A stretch of DNA of 64,000 nucleotides from Gnetum montanum. Its lineage: Eukaryota > Streptophyta > Gnetopsida > Gnetales > Gnetaceae. The position numbers and the translations under genes were made by a program. Under the pieces are notes generated by a model. The model was not told where the DNA came from. It searched no databases and worked only from the letters and a program-made list of their open reading frames with translations. Within the stretch, counting starts at the first letter, position 1; each line of letters begins with the position of its first letter. Of the stretch, positions 45,794-57,689 are shown one piece after another. The stretch covers positions 19,884 to 83,883 of the forward strand of contig MNCI01013622.1 of NCBI GenBank assembly GCA_015680685.1. The letters are read 5' to 3'.

Positions 45794-46276
45794 TTAAAAA
45801 GAAAAGACATTATTAGGGATAAAATAGGACTTCAACTTTTCAATAATGATTTCTAAATCCCAAGAATTATGCTTAAAAGGGACATCCAAAGTGGTGGCCA
45901 TTTGGGCTAGTGCATTGGGAATGTAATTTTCCTCCCTAGATACATGTTCTATGGTTACACGTTCGAATTCTTTAAAAAGCTCAAGAATGTAAGGTTTGTA
46001 TGCTTTCATGGTGATGTCTTTATCGTCAAAGATACCATTGGCTTGATTCACTATTAGTTGGGAGTTGCTAGAAATTTTAAGCTTGGACAAATCATAGTAT
46101 TTAGCTAGTTTGATCCCATGTATAAGTGCTTCGTACTTGACCATGTTGTTGGTCATAGGTTGAGTGAAATTAATAGCTTTGAGAATAGGATCTTTTCCAA
46201 GAGGTATAGGCATTATTCCTGCTCCACATCCTTTCTTGGAAGAAGCACAATCCACTCTTAGTATCCAAGTATTCAA
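45794..46276 (-). pseudogene. Element C plant/archaeal-type RNase H, upstream of RT
   Basis: An open 160-codon frame matching the RVT_3/RNase HI-like domain (PF13456): WILRVDCASSKKGCGAGI, NNMVKYEALIHGIKLAKYYD, KISSNSQLIVNQANGIF and VSREENYIPNALAQMATTL. The first Asp and the Glu of the active site are present. The other two Asp positions are Asn, each a G-to-A change. This second RNase H is known from Tat-lineage gypsy elements, where it usually lies between RT-RNase H and integrase. Here it lies between protease and RT. Confidence 0.85.
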
Positions 46277-46495
46277 GTCGGTGAAATCTAAAAAATTGGC
46301 CCTCTAATCAAGGTAACAGTGATCATCATCAAATTCTGGTCCATCTTCTGATATTTCGTTAGTTAGAATCTCACTTATGTCCTTATCACTTTCTAATGGT
46401 GGTGGGTCACTAAAAAGAAAGGTTCTTCCATCATGTTGGTGGTATGGCAAAGTATCTTCATACACCTTCTCACACTCCCTAAATGCTTAATAATA

Positions 46496-47134
46496 TTAAG
46501 TAGAATATGTGTATGCAAAATGGTTTATGCCTAGAGCCTCATCTATATCATCATTTAACAAATATTTATCAAGTCCTAGCTCAACCACTCTAACAAAATG
46601 ATTATTATTTTGATTTCCTGAAGATCTATTTTGTTGATCAAAAGTCATTACCACTTCCTTATAAAAGGGTTCCCTAGGTATAATCATATACTCAGATTTT
46701 CCTTTAATAGGGATTAGCAATTTTGAGAAATTCCACCTAAAGAAGCTCCCAAACTTAGCTCCAAAAGTTCTAGATAAGAGCACACCATAAGTGGGTGACA
46801 TGTCAACTACTTGGATATCTGTATAACATGTAAATGTAGGGTATTGTTTAAGTTGTACCTTTTCTCCTTTTAATAACCCTACTATAGGTACATTAGATCC
46901 ATCAAGTTGAATCACACTTTTTGTTTGTGGTATCATTTGTGCTCCTAAAGCCTTACATACATCAAGCGGCATGATACTAATAGTTGTATCAAAATCCATT
47001 AAATAGTTGTGAACATTATTTTCTAAAATAATCAAAGNGAAATCCATTAAATAGTTGTGAACATTATTTTCTAAAATAATCAAAGTGGTTAGGAAAGGGG
47101 GGTGGTCCTTCTTGCTTGACATGGAATTGCTCAC
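46496..47134 (-). pseudogene. pro: Element C protease
   Basis: HNYLMDFDTTISIMPLDVCK carries the position of the Asp-Ser/Thr-Gly active site (Gly lost), followed by IQLDGSNVPIVG and MSPTYGVLLSRTFGAK (the usual LGRPW-like end). A 46-base duplication around the N at 47038 repeats LIILENNVHNYLMDF and is probably an assembly artefact. Confidence 0.75.
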
Positions 47135-47440
47135 ATTCTTTATTGATAGTGTGTCAGGACTTTCTACAAAGTGAACTTACCTTTCAGGGATTGGGGATTT
47201 TTCTCTTTGGGCTTTAGGTGTATGAACTATATCAAAAATCACCTCTTTCATTTCATTAAAGTGTAAAAGGTGATACATCGAAATGTTGGCTTTAACTCTT
47301 TTTAGATCCTCAACCAAATCATAATTCCTATGTTCATCTTTGGCTTTTTGTTGAGATGGGGCTCTTCTAAGTATAGAAGGGGGGTTTGGTTGTTGTGGGG
47401 TGGTTACTTAGGATGGCTCAAATTGGTTGTTTGCATTAGT

Positions 47441-48664
47441 TTAACTAGGAACTCTTCTATTTGAAGGCATGTAGGAATTATTCATAGTTTGTTGTTGTGC
47501 AGTGTTCACAATGTCACTAAGTCTACGATAGTAAGTGTTATGTGGGTTAGGGTCACCTAGTATAACTTGTTCTAATGAGGGAACCTCTTCATTTTCTATT
47601 TCATGAGGTACATTAAGGACCATAATAGGGGCTTTCCCATTTTGTTTCCATTGACTATTGTCACCATATAATGCTAAGAATTGAGGACACGTCTTCTTAG
47701 AATGTTGTCTCATCTTATGGAGACAACAATAATCATCATTGATTGATGTACTTGGCTTTTCCAGTTGTATAGGGCCTTCGTTATTATTTCTCTTTAGCTC
47801 AACCATTTCATTTGAAAGTTTCTATAGTGAAGTCAATATCTGGGTCATCTAGTTTTGGGTTTGAGTTGGAGGTTCAACAAAATTTGACGTCCTGTTTGGG
47901 TTTAAAATGGATTGGATCAAGGTTTTTGATTGGTCATCATTCAAACCAGTGTTGGATGGTAGAAATGAAGAGGACATGGGGCCTTGGTAGTAATTGCTTG
48001 AAGGTTGAGCTGGTTGAAAAGGGGAAAGAGTCTGAGACATAGCATTATCAATACTCATCATCCCAAATTGAGTTTAGATGCTGTTCATAAGGGTTATTTA
48101 TTCTAACTCAATGACTTTAGTCATTTCTCCCTATATTTCTGTTAGGTTGGGATCAAATTTGATGGCATAAGCAAAGAATGGATTGATGGTAGAGAGGTAG
48201 AAGTTGAGAATACCATCGGGTTGTGGTCGCATCTCATTTGGTACATATGCAAGATAATGAAGGAATATAAGGTCACAATCCTTGACATTTTTTTCAAGTA
48301 GCCTTCTTAAGCTAGTGAAGTTGCTAGATGCTATCATATGGCTTGTGAATTTATCAGACTGAGTTAAAAACTTATTTTTGAATTCTTTCCATGAGTTAAT
48401 GAAGGAATCAGGAAGCATCAAGAGCCATTAGGTTGCATTGGTCCTGAATGTTATCACAAACATCTTGCATGCCACATCATTGTGTACAATGTTGTGGACT
48501 CCTAGTAAGGTTTCAAAACATTGTATGTGTTGGCGGGCATCACTTGTAAGGGTTCTAGGATCAAAGAACAAGTTAATGTTCTAAAGGGATTTCAGAATGT
48601 CATGGTAGTCAGTAAAGTTAAAAGGATTTCTCACTAAGGGAGCCAGGGGTTGATGGGATGCCAT
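47441..48664 (-). pseudogene. gag: Element C Gag
   Basis: Starts at ATG 48664-48662 (MASHQPLAPLVRNPFNFTDY), chosen because it is the first ATG after the 5' LTR in the Gag frame. Capsid motifs: ITFRTNATWLLMLPD-like, FINSWKEFKNKFLTQSDKF, LRRLLEKNVKDCDLIFLHY. A Ser/Pro/Gln-rich linker (48060-47850) leads to a zinc knuckle YCCLHKMRQHSKKTCPQF with Cys-His-His-Cys ligands (about 47730-47680). Stops and a frameshift break it. Confidence 0.82.
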
Positions 48665-48744
48665 CTTAATTCAAGTTCTCCTAGGAATAGAACTTGGAAA
48701 ACGTAATAAAGCTTGTTGTTTTATTAATGCTAAGAGACGGGTTT

Positions 48745-49280
48745 TAACGTACCAAATAAATAACATCGTCATTAGAACAAGGTGTAAATATGTATAATAA
48801 AATAGATATACAAGCATAGTTACTAAAATGTGAAATGGAAATGTGATGAGAAGGAAAAAGTAAAGGTTGCTGAAAATGGAAAAGGAAATGCCAATGAAAC
48901 CATAACTAGTGAGTATTTAAGTAGTGGAAAGTTTAAAATTTCTGATTTAATCACAAGAAACTCACCGACATGTGATTAGGGCTGAAACAAAATGTTTCAA
49001 GCCTTTCAATAGAACTTTATAGTATCCCTTAATGACGTCGTTTTGAAACATGTTGACATTTCAGTTCACTTTCAACCCTTCTTTGCCTAAACTACCATGG
49101 TCAATCTATGTCCAAAACCTAAGTATTCCATCTGAGTTCACTTTTAACTATTTTCACGTGAATGTTGGGTTTGTTTTTGTTGAATTAGATTTATGCGTTT
49201 TGATTGCTTTCCAACTATAATGGCCTACATGTGTGTTAATCATGGCCGCATGCCTAGCATGGGCAAGGTTGGCCTTAACA
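48745..49280 (-). repeat. Element C 5' LTR
   Basis: 536 bp. On the minus strand it starts TGTTAAGGCCAACCTTGCCC at 49280. The sequence just inside (AAACCCGTCTCTTAGC) does not match any primer site I can name. Confidence 0.88.
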
Positions 49281-49289
49281 GTATGTTAT

Positions 49290-49505
49290 AAAAATTCTAA
49301 TTTTTCTTCTCTTAAGCTTTAACTTTTGACTTTTGTCTCAATTTTTCTACTTTACTTTATTGCACTTCCATATATAAATATGAACCTTTATTGCCTTGAA
49401 CTTTAACTTGTTGAATTCATTTCTTCTTCTTTTTTGAAGTCCACAACATGGTTATGAAAATTGATTAAGGTATGATTTTCCAAAGTGCATGCTAAAACCA
49501 ACATG
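49290..49505 (+). repeat. Anonymous repeat, copy 2
   Basis: Collinear with 34860-35075. It sits directly between element C and the integrase fragment of D. Confidence 0.6.
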
Positions 49506-49509
49506 TTCT

Positions 49510-50480
49510 AGATGAAGATTAGTTTAAAATTCTCTAAGATTCTCATAAGGGGCCTTGTGGAGGCCACTATACAAGGAGAAGAGCAACCATAAAAATCCTC
49601 ATGGTAGGATACTTTTAGCCAATAATCTTCAAGGATGGCCATATGTCTATTAATTCCTATGAAAGATGTTAATGTGATGGTGGGATGACTACAAACCTTG
49701 AGGATCATCAACAATGCATCCAACCATTAAAGCCATTTGAGTTATGGGAAATTCATTTTATGGGGGCCCATCACTTACATATCTAACAAGAAGTCCTATA
49801 TCATTATTGTTGTAGACTATTACATGAAATGAGCAGGAGCCATAGAAGTAATAGATTGTACCACAATAATAGTAACAATATTTTTTCTACAAGAGGTGGT
49901 AAACATGTTTGATGTGCCAAGAGCACTCATTTATAATAATGGTACTTAGTTTACAGGTGCTACTTTTGAAAAGCTTAATAGATGAAAAGAATATAACACA
50001 AATTTACTATAGCCTACCATCCCCAAGCCACTAGTCAAGCTAAAGTAACTAATAGGAAGATCACATGAATTCTCACTATGATAATTAGGAGACATATGAG
50101 AGATTGGAACACAAAACTTAACAATGACTTGTACTCATGTTGCTCCACTTTTAAAATTCCTATAGGCTACTCCTCTTATGAACTAGTATATGGTAAACTA
50201 GTGAAACTTCCCATCCAAATCATGCTTCATACATTAAACACATCTTATGGGCTTGACCTTAAAATTAGCCTCATATAGAAATAATGATTTATGAATGTTA
50301 ACATGCTAAATCAAAACTAAAGAGTAGCACTCATGATTAATGAAGTGCATAAGGCCTACATGAATTAATAACATGATGTTAGAATTAGACAAGTAGAATT
50401 TCAACCTATAGATAAGGTTTTTTAGTGAAATCCCACTTATAAACCTTAGTGTATCAAATTCTCAATGTTATGGAAAGCAC
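49510..50480 (+). pseudogene. int: Element D integrase fragment
   Basis: Related to the element 1 integrase. HKGPCGGHYTRRRATIKILM is the zinc-binding part. Core segments are LWEIHFMGPITYISNKKSYI, ALIYNNGT and QAKVTNRKI. The three catalytic positions hold His (49754-49756), Asn (49935-49937) and Lys (50042-50044). RDWNTKLNNDLYSCCSTFKI and SYELVYGKLVKLPIQ follow. No RT precedes it, so D is truncated on the left. Confidence 0.82.
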
Positions 50481-50664
50481 CTTTTATCATACACTCTACG
50501 TCCACATAGTGCCATGCAAATATACCATCTTGACTATCTATAGAAACTAATATTAGTCAATATGTAACAAGTTAAACCATTTAAGGATTCATGGGTAACT
50601 ATGCATTCCAATAAAACCTCTACCACTTCCAAGGTCCATTCCATTTTTCATATCTCCACCTACC

Positions 50665-50682
50665 ATCTTAGTCATGGGAAAG
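50665..50682 (+). promoter_or_regulatory. Internal PPT-like sequence in D
   Basis: CTTAGTCATGGGAAAGATAC just after pol resembles the terminal polypurine tract of the family (TTAGTCATGGGGG). The same position in element 2 has GGTCATGGGGGAAA (about 26261). Confidence 0.35.
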
Positions 50683-50689
50683 ATACCCA

Positions 50690-52230
50690 ATCCAATTAGC
50701 ACCTTATTAGAATAAATTTTTCATCTTTTTGTTTTTCAACATTTTCTTACATTTTTCATTTCTTGTGAATTTTCATTTTTTAAGTTAGTTTTCATTTTAT
50801 GTTTTATGTTTTGGATCTTCTTTAAATTACTACATGAATTTCCATTCATAAAATTTTGTTGTTTTCATGTAAGGTCAACTTTGTTGTTTGGACTATGTCC
50901 TATGCTACCAAGATGTTGAGTAAATAATTGTGTAAAGCAGTAAAATCACATCATTCATCCCTTCAACTTCTATGAATAGGAGGTCCTTATCATGAAAGTA
51001 ATGTGGTTCATATCACATGAAACTAAAATTAACATATGATCACTATAGCTTAAAGAAAAGCAATAGGATTAAGAGGGATTGGAAAAGGATACAACATTAA
51101 GGGAAATTTTTCAATTCTTTGCTCTTCCTCCATGGGTTTCACTACTTCATGTGGTTATGTCATTACTCATGTTTTAATTATGGTGGAAGCATATGCTTTA
51201 ATAAAAGTTGTTGCCTTAATATATCATTAGAAAGACATTTGACCCATGCCTCAAAGTTGTCCTTTGGCAATAGTAATGCAATAATTAATTGATTAAAAAA
51301 TGAAAAATATTTTTAGGGTACCACTAGAAAGCCATGTGACCCATACTTGAAGGTAGACTACTTCCAAGTATCTTAAGGTTTCTTGAACTAGTTTCATCAT
51401 ATGACTAGAAGTATATGTTACTCATGTTTGAAGGCACCTCTATAATCAATGGCCAGGATTCCTCAAACTAAACTTTCTAATTAATTAATTAATTATCTAC
51501 TTCCTCTTTTTCATTTATGGAGTGATGATGTTTTCTTGTGGTTATGGTTAGTCTCATGATGGTATATATGGGATGATGCAATGAGATGTCGCTACTAAAG
51601 ATATGAACTTAGTTTGGAACCTAGAAAAATAGTTATGATGGTCATTTTAATTACAATAAAAAAAACACTATTTCAAACATGATAAAGTTATTCATAGTCC
51701 CATCTTTGAAATCCATTATCATTTCATTTTCACCTCACTATTTTATATGATTATGGGCCTAGTGATTTTTTTAGTATAGTATAGGAGCTTGATAATAACA
51801 ACTATGTGGTTGTGAAACATGGACTTGATTGACATTCAATCTCTAACATGTTCATGGACACCTTGTTAGGTAATTATATAAGGGTATTTTGGGTAGGAGC
51901 CTACTTTGGGAAGGACTCACTTATATAACTCATGATAAGATCTAGTATATGAATCACGTCTAAATGCTCAACTTATTCAAGCATTGTTTAATTAATTATT
52001 TTGATTCATGATTTATTCATTTCTCTCTATTTTATGTAATAACACTTTGAAAACCTCAATTTTCATGATTTATGCTTCAAAAATCTAACAAATCCCTCAT
52101 TCATACTTGTCTTCATTATTCTCATAATCTTCATGCTTATTGCCTCATCTTTAAGCTCTCATTAAACTTCAAAATCAACTAGAAGTTCCCAAAAAATTCA
52201 ATAAAAATCCAAGAAAATTGGCTAAAATAG
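50690..52230 (+). other. Element D post-pol spacer
   Basis: Non-coding and collinear with the spacers of elements 1 and 2 (GATACAACATTAAGGGAAATTT about 51088; CCACTAGAAAGCCATGTGACCCA about 51321; AGGAGCCTACTTTGGGAAGG about 51895). Confidence 0.7.
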
Positions 52231-52235
52231 TTCCA

Positions 52236-52305
52236 TTAATACTATTGCATCAATGCAAGTAATACATCGACAAAGTTCCATGGACACATAAGTGTCAGTA
52301 CAAGG
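52236..52305 (+). promoter_or_regulatory. U3-like internal promoter region before D ORF3
   Basis: ATTGCATCAATGCAAG and ATACATCGACAAAG resemble the TGCATCAACAAAG motifs of the solo LTR U3 at 12620-12765. CTATATACATATTC (about 52296) would be the TATA box. Its place relative to ORF3 equals the GATATC/TATA region of element 2. The resemblance is over short motifs only. Confidence 0.35.
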
Positions 52306-52508
52306 AAGAAATACTATATACATATTCATCTCACTAGCCACTTTTATCACATTTTACACATTTTTCAAGACGAATTTTTATCATTTTAGAGAGTCCAAGC
52401 CTTCCAACAATGATATCGTATGAATTGAATCTTTGATTCAACCCTTTCAAAAACCTATAAGCTTCCAAAGTTGAGCTCTATGTTAGAGCGCTAGGTTATC
52501 TATGGTTT

Positions 52509-52744
52509 GTAAGAGACACTAGATTTTAAAATTAATAAGATAGCTAATGCTAGTAATGATTAAAATAATGTAAAAATTAAGAATAATTAGCTACCTTAAG
52601 ACTTCTAAGATGATAGAACACAATCGCCTAGAGATGTTAGTACTAAATTTTTTTGAAATTAAGTCAATTCAAAGGATGATCAAAGATTACAATGCTTAGA
52701 AATAACAACTAAGAACCAATAATTGATCATTCATGTGATTGTAG
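52509..52744 (+). other. Predicted 5' leader intron of D ORF3
   Basis: GTAAGAG donor at 52509 and GTGATTGTAG acceptor ending at 52744, directly before ATG 52745; the geometry is the same as in element 2. Confidence 0.4.
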
Positions 52745-54857
52745 ATGGCATCCAAATGAGTCTAGAGGTAGATAGTCTATCATATAGAAGGAAGAAATGA
52801 CCAAGAGAAGGGCATGGACAACTAAAACCTAATGCCAAAGTCATCCATGTAACTGGCCTTACAAGAGAGAAATCCAAGGTGGAATCTATTAGGTAAATTT
52901 CCACCATAAAAATAGGATAGTCAAGGTTGGATTAGACATGTATGTAGAAACCCACTCTCAAAGTAACTCTCATTGAAGCTTATCTTGAGAAGATCATAAC
53001 TAAGGAGATATAGAGTGTTATTCTTCAAGAACCAAGTTTTAGAACTTTCTTGGAGTTTGCATATCAAAAGGTCTAAGAACAACTAAAATAATTTTCATTA
53101 AGATTCATCATTTCAATAATAAAAAGTGGTACCTTGAAGAGATGTATCTCTTCTGAAACAATCTCCAGGGAGATGTTAATGTCAAGATTAAGAATTTTAC
53201 CATCTCTTATATAATGGAGGTCATTGTAGAGGTCCTAGAACTTTGAAATGTGAGATTCAAATTGGCAAAAGTATCCACACAGTCACGCACTAAGAGCAAG
53301 AAGGAGTTAATCTAGAGATGTTATGGAATTAATAAAAAGAAGTATGGTGCACTAAAGCAGGTGGAGAAAATCCACTTTAAGATCACCATGTATCACTTGA
53401 ATTTCAAAGTTCAACCTAACAAGATGACTTACTTTTCCACCAAGGCTTGTTCTAAATTTAGTAGGAAATAGGAAATTCCCTATAAGCCTACCATATAGTT
53501 CATCTTCCTAGAAATTGAAAAATATTTTAAGAAAAATAAGATAGGTAGACACTCTTATTTTTATGTCTCATTAGAAAATTGTGTAGAAGGCAAGGAATTA
53601 TTCACTACTCTAATAATGTTCTTCATAGGGCCATCATAGCATCTTTATTGAGAGTGATGAAATAGAAGCCATTACTAAGACCTCAAGAGAAGGTTCCACC
53701 TTCACCAACAAAAACAAGAGAGGCCTCAAAAACCTTAGGTGCTAAAATCAAAACTGAACAACTAGAAACATCTTGATAAGCATCTATAAGGGGAGAGAGA
53801 GATTATTTTTCTACAATGAGCCATCATAACAAATTTCAAAGAACTATTAGTTGGTAATTGGATGGTCCTCCAACTTGTTCACTACACAACATAGTAAAGC
53901 TACTATGCAAAGTAACCTAGCTACTAGAAGGCTTATAATATTTCTACCTATAGAACAATTTCCAAAAATTTTAGACAATGTTGTAGCCATTTCCATGATG
54001 ATTGAAAAAGTGGATGAGGCTATAGTAGTTATAGTCCCTAGGAAAGGATGGGAAATGATAGCAGAGATGGTAGTAGACTACATAGGCAAAACATTTAAGT
54101 TCATGTAACACTAATCCTTGATTTTTCTACTATGGAAAAAATTCAAATATCTACAAGAACTAGATCTCATAAAATAAGTGCAACACAACATGAAGAAGTA
54201 CTAAAAAGGCTAGTCAACACTAAACCATTAATTTGAGGTATATTTGACATCTTGGAATACATCTTGTTTACCAAGTTTGCACTTGTTGAGACAAGAGGTA
54301 AGTTAATCATTGTAAAAACATAACTTCATAAGGCAACATTACTTAATCAATAATTGATAGCAAGAGTTTCACAATTAAGAGCTTGCTTGTCAAATCATAC
54401 TCTCCATCAATTAACCCTTATAAGGGAGACCTTTAAGCAACTTAAGGTTAAACAATAGCAAGTGGAGATGGAGAAGGAGAAAGCCACTTGGGATGCATCC
54501 TTGACAAAAGTAATGTTAAATAAGACAAACAGAGATCTTGGCATGGTGCACAAAGTGAATAGAGAATTGATCAAAGAGAGTAGGTAATTCCTTAAGGTAG
54601 AGAAGCAAAGGGAATAGATGCAAGAATACCTTAAGCACCAATAGTAGTTAGCAAAAGTTAATGCACATGTTCAAAGGTTAGTAGTAGAGAACAAAAATAT
54701 TTCTTTGGAGAAGGTATGTGCTATTTGCTGAAAGTTAGTAATTAAGATCATTGTCTAGAAGAATGATATCTTGAAATATGAATAACTCAAAAATCATTAC
54801 AAGGACCAAATAGATATGCAAAAGGAGATCAATGATAAAGAGATCCTATTAACCTTA
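52745..54857 (+). pseudogene. Element D ORF3, split by element E
   Basis: Homologous to element 2 ORF3 along its length: VEKIHFKITMYHLNFK-like and AYFSTKACSKFSR-like segments (about 53360-53470), IEKYFKKNKIGRHSYFYVSL (about 53512), then coiled-coil sequence (VHKVNRELIKES; LAKVNAHVQRLVVENKNISL; IDMQKEINDKEILLTL) up to the insertion point. More decayed than element 2, with many TAG/TAA stops at Gln-like positions. The reading resumes at 58993-59057. Confidence 0.55.
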
Positions 54858-55480
54858 TGTTAAAATATTAAAAAATGGAGAATGTCGAAAATGTAATTAT
54901 GGTCTTGTAGGTCTAAGAAAGAACAAGATAAGAACATGATAGGATTAGGATAAGAGCATGATGGTTGAGACAAGAACAAAATGACAAGAGCTTAAGATCG
55001 GGACAAGAGCTTATTAGTATAAAGACAAGGACTTCATGAGTTTGAGACAAAGAGTAAGATAAGACCAATATGAGAGATGAGTTGAGATGATAAGAAGTTT
55101 CAACCAAGATGAAAGATTTCAAGGATACATGAAGCCTACAAGCCAAACAAAGATGTTTCGGTATCTCCCTCAACATCCTAGAAGATTGGTATACATCCTA
55201 GAGGTGAATACTTAGTTTTAGGCCAAACATCCCAAGAAAATAGTAGATGTCCCAATTGCTATTTAGATGTCCCACTTAGGATGTTCCATTCCATTCTTAG
55301 ATATTCCACTGTGTGAAGGTCCAACTTGGATGTGACATCCTTTTTTTTTTGAGATATCCCAATCTATGATTAAAACTCTCACAAGAGTCTTCGCTATATA
55401 AACCCAATTATTTATTTCTCTAATTTATTTTGCTCAAGCCTTGGATGTCCCAATGTAGTCGACTAGGGCCTCCTCCTTGC
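54858..55480 (+). repeat. Element E left LTR-like repeat
   Basis: Homology to the right copy is clear to about 55340 and ends near the TATA-like GCTATATAAACCC (about 55393). Beyond that the two differ, so the left R/U5 is rearranged or unrelated. The ATCCCAA/GATGTCCCA motifs recur irregularly (55160-55380). Confidence 0.6.
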
Positions 55481-55888
55481 TACACTTCTAGTCCATTTTT
55501 CATAATCCTTACTTAAATACATGACACACAAGAAGATGGGTATGTCAAGGGCATCTCCTTGCAAGGGAAAAGCATAAAGGAAGCTTCAACAAGCAAGACA
55601 AATACTTATCAACCCCAATTCTATTCTATAGATGCTCAACATTGGGTTGAGGTGATTCATTCAATCTTCATTGTCTCTAAAAGGAGTCTCGATTTTTAGC
55701 AACATCGTTAAAAGGAATTAATGGCATTTTTCCAAGTAATTGGTTGGGCTTCAATTATCTCTTAGACTTATTATTTACCTAAGATATTGATCAAATAATT
55801 ATATTGTAATATTACTATTACTAATGCTATTGTTGGGGCTTTCACATCTATTATTGAGGGGATTGTGATTGAGGTTTCACCTTAAGTA

Positions 55889-57130
55889 ATGAATGCTATT
55901 CTTGGGATTTCCAACTTTGAAGTGCACAAGATTGCTATATATTCTATGAATGATATCTTTACCAGTGGTATGATTCAATTTCTCATGATGAATTTTTGTT
56001 ACATCATTTTTGGTAAATCTCTATCTCTTGGAAGTGGAAAAGTATATAGGTGTCAAATGTCCCAAGATGCTTCCAGCCTCTCATTTATTGTATTGTATAA
56101 CATTATTGCAAAAGGAGGAAGCTATAACTATCTATTGACTGCACAAGCCTTTGTTCTCCACTATCTTCTAACTAGACAACCATTAGCTTTGAGGCACATT
56201 CTTTGTAGTGACATGCTAGGTTTACTTACTATAAAGAGGGCTTATGAATACCCTCTTCTTATCAGCTTATTAATTCTTCAAGTAGGTGTCCCTATTCTTG
56301 ATATGCCTCTTCTCAAAGGGAAGAGAAGTCTTGAAGAATTTTCAGAAAAGAGAAGCACCACACTTCCAAATTCTGAAGTTTTGACTTCTCCACCTTAGAA
56401 GGTAAGAAGGAAGAAGGTAACATCTCCACCTAGGGTCTCTCCTACTCTTAGAAGATCTAAATCTATAAATGCATAGGTGAAGTCAATCTTAAAGAAGGCC
56501 TTGAAACCCTTTAGAAAAACCTTGGGAATGATTCCACAAAATCTCTCTTACCTGCGTAAGAGAATGGGTGTAATAGGCTTACCACTTGCTTTAGATGGAT
56601 AGAAGCTTGTGGAGATTCCTACTCATTTTTCAAATGATGATGAGGAAAATTTAGCTCCACCTAGACATTCTATAGCAACTGGGCCATCCCAAGGTTATGA
56701 CTCAGGAAATGCATATGATTTTGAGGATCTTGCCACACCACCTGCATGTGTCTACGGGGAGTTTATTCCTGGTCCTGAGCAACCTGAACTGAATTCATAT
56801 GTATAGGAAGATGTTCCTCAATCATTTGAGTAGTAGGTGATGGAGAGCATTTTTTATGCCATAACTCATTAGGAGCAAGCCACTCCCAAAACTTATCAGA
56901 GGAAGGGTACTTCTTCATCTTCCTAGCAGGCTTTATCCCATCCTTCTTCATCATTGAGATTTTGAGTAAAGCGTCATCTCTAAAAAGCTCTTGTCATAGT
57001 ATCTTCCTTCAATGATGATGAGTAGCAAATCTCTAGCTCCAACACCAATAGCAATGATGAGGAGGAGGAGATCTAATAGCCCACTAGTGTAACTTCCAAC
57101 TCTAATGATGATGATGATGATATAGAGGTT
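55889..57130 (+). pseudogene. Element E ORF with Transposase_32-like domain
   Basis: 169 codons are open from 55889, and the frame is readable through stops to about 57130. YNYLLTAQAFVLHYLLTRQP, HILCSDMLGLLTIKRAYEYP and LLISLLILQVGVPI follow the pattern of the plant 'putative transposon protein' domain (final helix with the consensus P.LI..L....GV). The C-terminal half is basic then acidic: KVRRKKVTSPPRVSP, LRRSKSINA, SFNDDE, SNSNDDDDDIE. Function unknown. It is related in fold pattern to ORF3 of elements 2 and D, but not close enough to align end to end. Confidence 0.5.
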
Positions 57131-57536
57131 AGTGGATAGAGGTTTTCCATGATTTCCTCCTTTTGGGTAATGTCCAAAAAGGGGAGATTTTTTGTGAATA
57201 TTTTGTAGCTATGTGCATTATTGTGGAGATATAGTTGTGGATAGTTGTAGAGGAACATGTTGTCATTCTATGTGCACTTTTGGTATATCTTGGGAATAGT
57301 TTGCAAAATGCATATTGGCTATATATGGTTTACGCTTGCATTATGCACAAATGGACAGATATGGATAGTCTTTGGATAGTTTTTTGATGTTACAATTTTC
57401 TTCTATTTCCCTCTTGTAATTTTAGCTGATGGATATGTGTCATTTAATGCTTCATTTCATTTCCCTTTACCTTTTCTACTACCATAGGATTATTGATGAA
57501 TATGCTAATCCATTTTCTCAAGTTTTGGACATCACC

Positions 57537-57550
57537 AAAAAGGGGGATAT
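57537..57550 (+). promoter_or_regulatory. Element E polypurine tract
   Basis: AAAAAGGGGGATAT immediately before TGTTGACC is the arrangement typical of plant copia elements. Confidence 0.8.
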
Positions 57551-57689
57551 TGTTGACCTTTTAGTATCTCAAAACCTTAATGTGGAAAATGTGCCTATGG
57601 TCTTGCACATCTAAGAAAGAACAAGACAAGAACATGATGGGATTAAGATAAGAGCATGATGATTGAGATAAGAAAAAGAGGATAATAGC

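Larger units (their letters stand above)
40956..49280 (-). mobile_element. Element C, Ty3/gypsy with two RNase H domains
   Basis: Direct LTRs at 48745-49280 (5') and 40956-41490 (3'), each about 535 bp and about 90% identical by eye, flank gag-PR-RNase H-RT-RNase H-INT on the minus strand. On that strand the LTR begins TGTTRAGGCCAACC. The inner end reads GGTAYGTTA, so the expected terminal CA is not clear. No convincing 5-bp target duplication was found (TATAG before, GTATG after). Confidence 0.88.

Noticed and set aside
40951-49285. Target duplication of element C
   Set aside because: TATAG versus GTATG do not match; shifting the border by one base gives ATATA versus GTATG, which is still too weak.
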